DNA from: Flavobacteriaceae bacterium UBA2000
GTDB lineage: Bacteria > Bacteroidota > Bacteroidia > Flavobacteriales > Flavobacteriaceae
DNA length: 8,165 nucleotides
NCBI GenBank assembly: GCA_002335345.1
Contig: DDCS01000053.1
Location: forward strand, 1 to 8,165
Direction of reading: 5' to 3'
Part shown: positions 1 through 8,165 of the stretch, one piece after another
How the letters are laid out: the number at the start of each line of letters is the position of its first letter
Position numbering within the stretch: the first letter of the stretch is position 1
Program-made: the position numbers and the translations under genes
The notes under the pieces: model-generated
Databases searched by the model: none
What the model was told of the DNA's origin: nothing
The model's input: the letters and a program-made list of their open reading frames with translations, nothing else

Positions 1-1905
1 TATCTCAAATTACTCGAAATTATTCCAGGACCAAAAACAGATCCAGAGATTCTGAACTTTCTTACCCAATACGGGGATAAATTCTTGGGAAAAACCACAA
101 TTATTACCAAAGATACTCCGGCATTTATTGGCAATCGCATCGGAATATTTGGGATTCAAAGTCTATTTCACCAGGTTGAAAGCCTCGGCTTGAGTGTTGA
201 AGAAATTGACAAGCTCACGGGCCCTGTTATCGGTCGACCAAAGAGTGCAACATTCCGGACGGTAGACGTCGTAGGACTGGACACCCTAGCGCACGTAGCT
301 GATGGCATTTACAAGAATTGCCCAAAAGATGAGGCGCACGACCTATTTAAACCGGTCTCTTTTGTCGAGAGCATGTTAAAGAACAATTGGTTGGGCAGCA
401 AGTCAGGACAAGGTTTTTACAAAAAAGTAACCGATAAGGACGGAAAAAAGGAAATACACGCGCTTAATCTCAATACCTTAGAATATGCCCCTATAAAAAA
501 AGTGAAATTTGAAACGCTCGAAAAGACAAAGTCCCTAGACCATGTTGCCGATCGCTTTCCCGTGCTCATCTCGGGCAATGACAAAGCCAGTGCTTTTTAC
601 AGGGCAAACTTTGGCGCTATGTTTCATTATGTTTCCCAACGCGTCCCCGAAATTTCAGACGAGCTCTTTGCTATAGATTTGGCCATGAAAGCAGGATTTG
701 GCTGGATGCATGGTCCTTTTGAGATTTGGGATTTTATTGGACTCAAACAAGGAATTCAGCTCATCGAGGATCTAGGGCTAAAACCATCTGATTGGATTTT
801 AGAAATGGCCCAAAACCAAAGTAGTTTTTACACCACAGAAGACGGTAAAAGACTTTTTTACAACCAAAATCATAAGGATTACCGACACATCCCAGGCCAA
901 GAAGCCCTGATTATTCTGGATCAGATGGATTCGGAAAAAATTATTTTCCAAAACTCTGGAGTTGTGGTTCACGACCTAGGAGATGGTATTTTGAATTGCG
1001 CCTTTAGAAGTAAAATGAACAGTATCGGGGGTGATGTTTTGGCTGGCCTGAATACCGCTTTAGACCTGGCAGAAAAGAGCTATGCAGGATTGATTATTGG
1101 CAATCAGGGGGCTAATTTTTCAGTCGGGGCCAATATTGGGATGATTTTTATGATGGCCGTAGAACAAGAGTACGATGAACTCAATGCAGCCATTAAATAT
1201 TTTCAAGATACCGTCATGCGTCTGCGTTATTCGAGTATCCCGACAGTCGTCGCCCCGCATGGGTTGACCTTAGGCGGAGGATGCGAACTTACTCTTCACG
1301 CAGATCGCGTCGTGGCCGCCGCAGAAAGTTATATCGGTCTGGTTGAATTTGGCGTAGGCGTTATTCCTGGAGGGGGAGGAAGCAAAGAACTGACCTTACG
1401 CGCTTCAGATGGATATCGTAAAAATGATGTCGAGCTTAATCGACTTCAAGAATATTTCTTAACCATAGGTATGGCGAAAGTCGCTACTTCGGCCCACGAA
1501 GCTTACGATTTGGACTTTTTACAGTCAGGAAAAGATATCGTGGTGGTGAATAAAGACCGTCAAATTGCCGTAGCCAAACAAACGGCACTTATGATGGCTG
1601 AACTTGGCTACACCCAACCCCAGCAGCGAACAGACATTAAAGTACTTGGCCAGCAAGCACTCGGTATGTTTTTGGTGGGCACCGATGCCATGCAAGCAGG
1701 CCACTTTATCTCTGAACACGACAAAAAAATAGCCAATAAATTGGCCTATGTTATGGCTGGCGGTGATTTATCTGAACCGACTATGGTCAGCGAGCAATAC
1801 CTTCTTGATTTAGAAAGGGAGGCCTTTTTAAGTCTATGTGGAGAGCGCAAAACCCTGGAACGTTTGCAGCAAATGATTCGCACTGGAAAACCGCTGCGCA
1901 ATTAA
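1..1905 (+). CDS. fadN: 3-hydroxyacyl-CoA dehydrogenase / enoyl-CoA hydratase, FadN type (5' partial)
   Basis: Bifunctional beta-oxidation enzyme of the cytoplasm. It hydrates 2-enoyl-CoA and oxidises the L-3-hydroxyacyl-CoA with NAD+. The frame is open from base 1, so the gene is cut by the window edge; 634 residues are visible, against about 790-800 in the family, and most of the NAD-binding Rossmann domain is missing. Numbering from the first codon, LKLLEIIPG (2-10) holds Glu6, which matches the dehydrogenase catalytic Glu (Glu170 of human SCHAD); its partner His should lie 12 residues earlier, outside the window. DTPAFIGNR (38-46), GRPKSATFR (78-86) and KSGQGFY (134-140) are 3HCDH C-terminal domain motifs. 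A crotonase domain starts near residue 318. Its two catalytic Glu residues are 429 (GGGCEL) and 449 (GLVEF), spaced 20 apart as in rat crotonase (144/164). The order dehydrogenase then hydratase is that of FadN and is the reverse of E. coli FadB. It is followed by fadA after 63 bases. Confidence 0.95.
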   Translation, partial: YLKLLEIIPGPKTDPEILNFLTQYGDKFLGKTTIITKDTPAFIGNRIGIFGIQSLFHQVESLGLSVEEIDKLTGPVIGRPKSATFRTVDVVGLDTLAHVADGIYKNCPKDEAHDLFKPVSFVESMLKNNWLGSKSGQGFYKKVTDKDGKKEIHALNLNTLEYAPIKKVKFETLEKTKSLDHVADRFPVLISGNDKASAFYRANFGAMFHYVSQRVPEISDELFAIDLAMKAGFGWMHGPFEIWDFIGLKQGIQLIEDLGLKPSDWILEMAQNQSSFYTTEDGKRLFYNQNHKDYRHIPGQEALIILDQMDSEKIIFQNSGVVVHDLGDGILNCAFRSKMNSIGGDVLAGLNTALDLAEKSYAGLIIGNQGANFSVGANIGMIFMMAVEQEYDELNAAIKYFQDTVMRLRYSSIPTVVAPHGLTLGGGCELTLHADRVVAAAESYIGLVEFGVGVIPGGGGSKELTLRASDGYRKNDVELNRLQEYFLTIGMAKVATSAHEAYDLDFLQSGKDIVVVNKDRQIAVAKQTALMMAELGYTQPQQRTDIKVLGQQALGMFLVGTDAMQAGHFISEHDKKIANKLAYVMAGGDLSEPTMVSEQYLLDLEREAFLSLCGERKTLERLQQMIRTGKPLRN

Positions 1906-4900
1906 AAAATTAAAAAAATCAAAAATACGGTAGACCCCATTTAACCTTGATTCTTAAACTATTAAACTATGACCACAGCCTATATTGTAAAAGCTTATCG
2001 CACTGCTGTAGGAAAAGCGCCTAAAGGTTTATTCCGTTTCAAACGCCCTGATGAATTGGCCACCGAAACAATTGCGTATCTCATGAGCCAAGTCCCCCAA
2101 TTGGACAAAAATCGGATCGATGATGTCATGGTGGGTAACGCTATGCCAGAAGCCGAACAAGGCTTAAATATGGCGCGTTTAATTTCATTAATGGGATTAA
2201 AAACAGACCAAGTTCCTGGAGTAACCGTCAATCGGTATTGTGCCTCTGGACTGGAGACCATCGCTATGGCGAGTGCAAAAATTCAAAGTGGAATGGCCGA
2301 CTGTATCTTGGCCGGCGGGGCAGAATCTATGAGTTTTATTCCCATGGGAGGCTACAAACCCACCCCTGATTATGGAATTGTCGCTCAGGGACACGAAGAC
2401 TACTATTGGGGCATGGGACTCACCGCCGAGGCGGTCGCCAAAGAATATAAGGTGTCTCGTGAGGCACAAGATGAATTTGCCTTTAACTCTCATCAAAAGG
2501 CTTTAGCCGCACAGTCAAGTGATCGTTTTGCTGCTCAAATCGTCCCGATTACGGTCAAACAAACTTATCTAGACCAAGATGGAAAACGCCAACAAAAAGA
2601 ATATACCGTAAACAAAGACGAAGGCCCTAGAGCAGATACTTCACGCGAAGCGCTTCAAAAATTGCGTCCGGTTTTTGCCCAAAACGGATCGGTCACGGCG
2701 GGAAATTCATCGCAAATGAGTGATGGCGCTGCTTTTGTTTTAATTATGAGTGAACCCATGGTTAAAGAACTCAATCTCCAGCCCATCGCACGCCTGGTGA
2801 GTTATGCTACCGTTGGCGTTGCCCCAAGAATCATGGGTATTGGTCCCGTAGAGGCCATTCCAAAAGCTTTAAAAATGGCAGGACTCAAACAAAATGATTT
2901 ATCCCTTATTGAACTCAACGAAGCTTTTGCCTCACAATCACTGGCGGTAATCAATACGTTAAACCTGAACCCCGAACGCGTCAATGTCAACGGAGGCGCC
3001 ATTGCCCTAGGACATCCTTTGGGGTGCACTGGCACGAAACTTTCCGTTCAATTATTTGACGAATTAAGACAAAGAGAAGCCTCCGGGGCATACGGTATGG
3101 TTACCATGTGCGTGGGCACGGGCCAAGGTGCCGCAGGAATATTTGAATACCTAGGATAAAATCAATGATAAAAAGTATCGCAATTATAAATACTCCCCAA
3201 TGAGCAATACCACAACGACCTCCGAAAACCTGCTGCGTGGCGGCCAATTTCTGATCAAAGAAACTTTACCCCACCAGGTGTTTACTCCTGAAGATTTTAG
3301 TCAAGAACAACGGATGATGATTGAATCCGTAAAAGAGTTTGTGGACCGAGAAATATGGCCACACAAAGCGCGTTTCGAACAAAAAGATTATGCGCTGACC
3401 TTGGAGGTCATGAAAAAAATTGGGGATCTCGGACTTCTTGGCGTGGCCGTTCCAGAGGCCTATGGTGGACTCGGAATGGGCTTTGTAACCACGATGCTTG
3501 TCTGTGATTATATCAGTGGTTCCACGGGTTCTATTGCGACAGCCTTTGGCGCTCATACGGGGATCGGCACCATGCCCATAACCCTCTATGGAACCGAAGA
3601 ACAGAAACAAAAATATGTGCCCAAATTAGCTACGGGAGAATGGTTTGGCGCTTATTGCCTCACTGAACCAGGAGCGGGAAGTGATGCCAACAGCGGAAAA
3701 ACTCAGGCTGTCTTAAGTGAAGACGGCAGTCACTATTTGATCAGTGGTCAGAAAATGTGGATTTCAAATGCAGGCTTCTGCAGCTTGTTTATTGTTTTTG
3801 CGCGAATTGGAGACGACAAAAACATAACTGCATTTTTAGTTGAAAACAACCCGGACAATGGGATTAGTCTCGGAGAAGAAGAGCATAAACTCGGCATACA
3901 CTCCTCCTCTACCCGACAAGTATTTTTTAATAAAACTAAAGTTGCGGCGGATCATATGCTCGGGGCGCGTGGCGAAGGGTTTAAAATCGCCATGAATGCC
4001 TTAAATGTGGGACGAATAAAGCTGGCCGGAGCTTGTCTCGACGCCCAAAGACGCATCATTTCGAATGCCGTTAATTATGCCAATCAGCGGATACAATTTA
4101 AAAAACCAATTGCCCAATTTGGCGCCATCAAATTTAAAATCGCAGAGATGGCTTCAGCGGCTTTTGTCGATGAAAGTGCGACTTATCGCGCTTCAAAAAA
4201 TATTGAAGATCGCATTGCTTTGCGTGTCGCGGCGGGAAATTCACACCAAGAGGCAGAGCTTAAAGGCGTTGAAGAGTATGCCATAGAGTGTTCAATTCTC
4301 AAAGTAGCGGTATCAGAAAGCGCCCAACGCTGTGCCGATGAAGGCATTCAAATTTACGGAGGTATGGGCTTTAGTGCAGACACCCCCATGGAGGCCGCAT
4401 GGCGTGACGCTCGAATTACACGAATCTACGAGGGGACCAATGAAATCAATCGTATGTTGTGCGTGGGGATGCTGATTAAAAAAGCCATGAAAGGTCATGT
4501 AGACTTGCTTAATCCCGCTATGGCCGTGGCCGAAGAACTCACTGGAATACCCTCTTTTGAGACTCCAGATTATTCCGAGGCTTTGGCCCAAGAAAAAGCC
4601 CTTGTTGCTTCGATGAAAAAGGTATTTCTTATGGTTGCGGGGCATGCCGTTCAAACTTTTGGGCCCGAACTTGAGGAACACCAACAATTGCTTTTAGCAG
4701 CGGCAGATATCATGATTGCCACATATATGTCTGAAAGTGCCCTCCTGAGAGCGCAAAAAACATTATCGCAGGATCCGGACAAAGGTCAAGCCCAGGCAGA
4801 ACTGGTTCAGCTTTATATTTACAATGCGGTAGACCAAGTTCAAAAAAAGGCAAAAGAAGCCATTATCAGCGCCTCTAGCGGTGATGAGCAACGGATGATG

Positions 4901-7900
4901 CTCATGGGCCTAAAGCGCTTTACGAAATATAACGCGTACCCCAACATCGTTAGTTTGAGAGAAAGGATCGCCGAACGCGTCATTGCCGCAAACACCTATC
5001 CTTTTTGATCTGATAAGTAATCCAAAGGGAACGTTTTAACGATTACGTCAAGGATTTTTTAGAGGAAATAACTCGGTCGTTTACTCACGAGTTCATGAAG
5101 TGATTTGTATTTTAGTAGTCCATCCTATTTCAGGGTGGACTTTTTTATATCGATACAACATGAGGCACTTTTTAAACATTTCACGTTCAATATTGTTTTT
5201 CCTGATATTTTTGAGTCTAGGATGCTTTTCCGTAAGGGCACAAAACGACCAGCAAATGTATGAGATCATCCAAAAGGTTGATCAAAATCGATTAGCGAGT
5301 GACATAGAAACTCTAGCAAATTTTGGCACACGACATACCCTAAGTGATACCATGTCAAAGTCTCGAGGAATCGGAGCAGCGCGCCGCTGGATTAAAGCTG
5401 AATTCGAGAACATAAGTGCTCAGTGCGGGGGATGTCTGGAAGTATTCTACCAAAGGTCTCTAGTCAAAAAAGGAACAAACGAGCGCATTTTTCAAGATGT
5501 ATGGGTGGTCAATGTGGTCGCCATTCAAAAAGGCACCACTCATCCAGAAAATTATGTCATCATGTCGGGCGATATTGATTCTAGAATCAGTGATCCTAAC
5601 AATGCCGTAGATGAGGCCCCAGGCGCTAATGACAATGCCAGTGGAATGGCTGGAACCCTTGAGGCGGCGCGTGTCTTAAGTCATTATACCTTTAAAAATA
5701 GTATTGTATACGTAGGGTTAAGCGGTGAAGAACAAGGTCTATTTGGAGGAAAAGGCCTAGCAACATATGCCCTTGATCAAAATTGGAACATTATCGGGGT
5801 CTTAAACAATGATATGATCGGTAACACCCAAGGAATTGATGGTGTAAAAGACAATCGAAGCTTCCGTATTTTTAGTGAACCGACACCGGTCACAGAGACC
5901 GAACAACAGCGCAAAGCCCGACGATTTTACGGTGGTGAGGTGGACGGAGTTTCCCGACAACTCGCTAGATATGTTTATAAAACTACAAAACAGTTTATGC
6001 CTGAGATGAACCCAATGATGATTTACAGGCTCGATCGCTTTGGACGCGGCGGTCATCATCGACCATTTAATGATGCCGGATTCACGGGGATTCGGATCAT
6101 GGAGGCCCATGAAAACTACGACCAGCAACATCAAGATTTACGTATCGAAAATGGCGTGAACTATGGTGATCGGCTGGAACATGTTGATATGGCTTATGTA
6201 AAAAAGCTAACCGCAGTTAATGCCATTAACTTAGCGCAACTTGCTGAGGCTCCGTTGGCGCCAACGACCGTGGCTATTTCGGGCATGGTCGCTCCTTCGA
6301 CCCGTTTGTCTTGGTCCTCAGTAGATGGGGCTACAGCTTATCGTGTTTATTGGCGTGACACAACATCGCCCCACTGGCAATACAGCAGGCTGGTCTCCGA
6401 CGTGACCGATTTAACTTTGGAAGGTATTGTTATAGACAACTTTTTATTTGGGGTCGCTTCGGTAGGTCCAGAAGGTCACGAGAGTCCAGTAAAATTTCCC
6501 AATAAAGTCATTCGATAAAGCGGTGCAGCGCATTTGTAAATTCAGTGCAGGTATCCCAATAAACATAACTATGCGTCAAATAAGTATTTTATTTTTTTGC
6601 TTTTCATTGTTGTTTCAAAGTAAAATTCAGGGACAAAATTTTACACAATCGGATAGCCTTCGTGGTTCCATTACTCCAGAGCGCGCATGGTGGGATCTTC
6701 AGCACTATGACCTTGAAGTGACGCTTTTGATCAACAATAAAAGTCTTGTTGGTAAAAATACAATCAGTTATCGCGCTTTAGCATCTTACGTCGCAAAGGA
6801 CGCCGCCCAAGGGAGTTCCTTGGACACAAATGGCGTATTAATGCAAATTGACCTTCAGGGGCCCATGAAAATTGACAGTGTCCTTCAAAATGGTCAACGC
6901 TTATCATTTACCAACAATGGTTCCGCTCATTTTATTGAGCTCAAACAAAAACAAGAACTGGACAGCATACATGAATTGACCTGTTATTTTTCTGGGGCGC
7001 CAATTGTGGCCCAAAATCCGCCATGGGATGGTGGTTTTACCTGGAGCTCGGATGAACTCGGACGCCCATTTATCGCCAATGCAAACCAAGGAATTGGCGC
7101 CAGTGTATGGTGGCCTAATAAAGATCACCCCTATGATGAACCGGATCGCGGAGTTGACTTAAAAATTACAGTGCCAAAACCGCTGATTGCTGTCGGCAAC
7201 GGGCGATTAATAGAACAAAAAGAGTTAAATGAAACCCAACATCGCTTTCACTGGCGCGTTAATGCTCCCATAAATAATTATGGGGTAAACATTAATGTCG
7301 GCCATTACCTCAAATTTTCAGAACAATACAGCGGTCTTAACGGCCCATTAGACTGCACGTATTGGGTTTTAGATTACAACTTAGAGCAGGCCAAAGCGCA
7401 ATTTAAACAAGTTCCTGACATGCTTGAAGCCTTTGAATATTGGTTCGGCCCCTACCCTTTTTATGAGGATGGTTATCAGCTGGTCGAAGTCCCTTATTTG
7501 GGTATGGAACACCAAAGCAGTGTCACCTACGGCAATGGATATCGCAATGGCTACAGGGGTACCGATCTCAGTAATTCTGGTTGGGGCATGACCTTTGACT
7601 TTATCATTATTCACGAATCAGGTCACGAGTGGTTTGCTAACAATATCACCAATAATGACGTTGCAGACATGTGGATTCATGAAGGCTTCACGGCTTATAG
7701 CGAGAATTTGTTTTTGGATTATTTTCACAGCAAAGAGGCCTCTAGTGCCTACGTGATTGGGACTAAAAAAAGAATACTCAATGACCGTCCTTTAATTGGA
7801 ATCTATGGGGTCAACCACGAGGGAAGTAGTGATATGTATTACAAAGGGGCCAATATTTTACACACCTTAAGACAACTCATCGAGGACGATCAAAAATGGC

Positions 7901-8165
7901 GACAAATCCTTATCGGACTCAATCGTGAATTTCGTCATCAAACCGTAAGTTCCAAGCAAGTCGAAGAATACATCACTCAGGCCTCAGAGATAGATCTGGC
8001 AGAATTTTGGGATCAGTACCTGCGCACCCCAAACCTCCCAAAACTTAATTATTCTCTGAAAAATAATAAACTTAAATACAAATACAGTCAGATTATCGAT
8101 GGATTTGACATGCCTGTACGGGTAAATATTAATGGCCAAATGATTTGGCTTTACCCGAGTCCTGA

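Overview
The window carries five protein-coding genes, all on the + strand. It looks like a chromosomal piece of a Bacteroidota bacterium, most likely a marine-type Flavobacteriaceae. That assignment is inference. It rests on the absence of Shine-Dalgarno sequences before any of the four visible start codons, on the A/T-rich leaders, and on the style of the two exported metallopeptidases. No mobile element, CRISPR array, tRNA or rRNA is visible, and codon use looks even from end to end.

Region 1 (1-5008) is a fatty-acid beta-oxidation operon in the order fadN-fadA-fadE, the same order as the Bacillus fadNAE operon. FadN (5' end outside the window) is a two-domain 3-hydroxyacyl-CoA dehydrogenase/enoyl-CoA hydratase. 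FadA is a thiolase and FadE is a VLCAD-like acyl-CoA dehydrogenase with a long C-terminal extension. The gaps are 63 and 39-40 bases with no terminator, so co-transcription is likely. Together the three proteins cover all four steps of the cycle: FadE makes the 2-enoyl-CoA, FadN hydrates it and oxidises the 3-hydroxyacyl-CoA, and FadA cleaves off acetyl-CoA. All catalytic residues inside the window are present. The dehydrogenase His lies just upstream of the window by homology.

Region 2 (5009-5159) is a 151-base intergenic stretch. It holds a weak inverted repeat (5070-5093) and a clear Rho-independent terminator (5118-5146) ending 13 bases before the next start codon. That leaves no room for a conventional promoter between the terminator and the next gene.

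Region 3 (5160-8165) has two secreted zinc-peptidase genes 52 bases apart, probably co-transcribed. The first encodes an M28-family peptidase with a signal peptide and a C-terminal fibronectin-III-like domain. Its first zinc ligand, normally His, is Asp. The second encodes an M1-family aminopeptidase (HEXXH-X18-E) that runs off the 3' edge of the window. They probably act in the periplasm or outside the cell in peptide breakdown.

No novel multi-gene system is visible. The points most worth a second look are the altered metal site of the M28 protein and the terminator that abuts its start codon.
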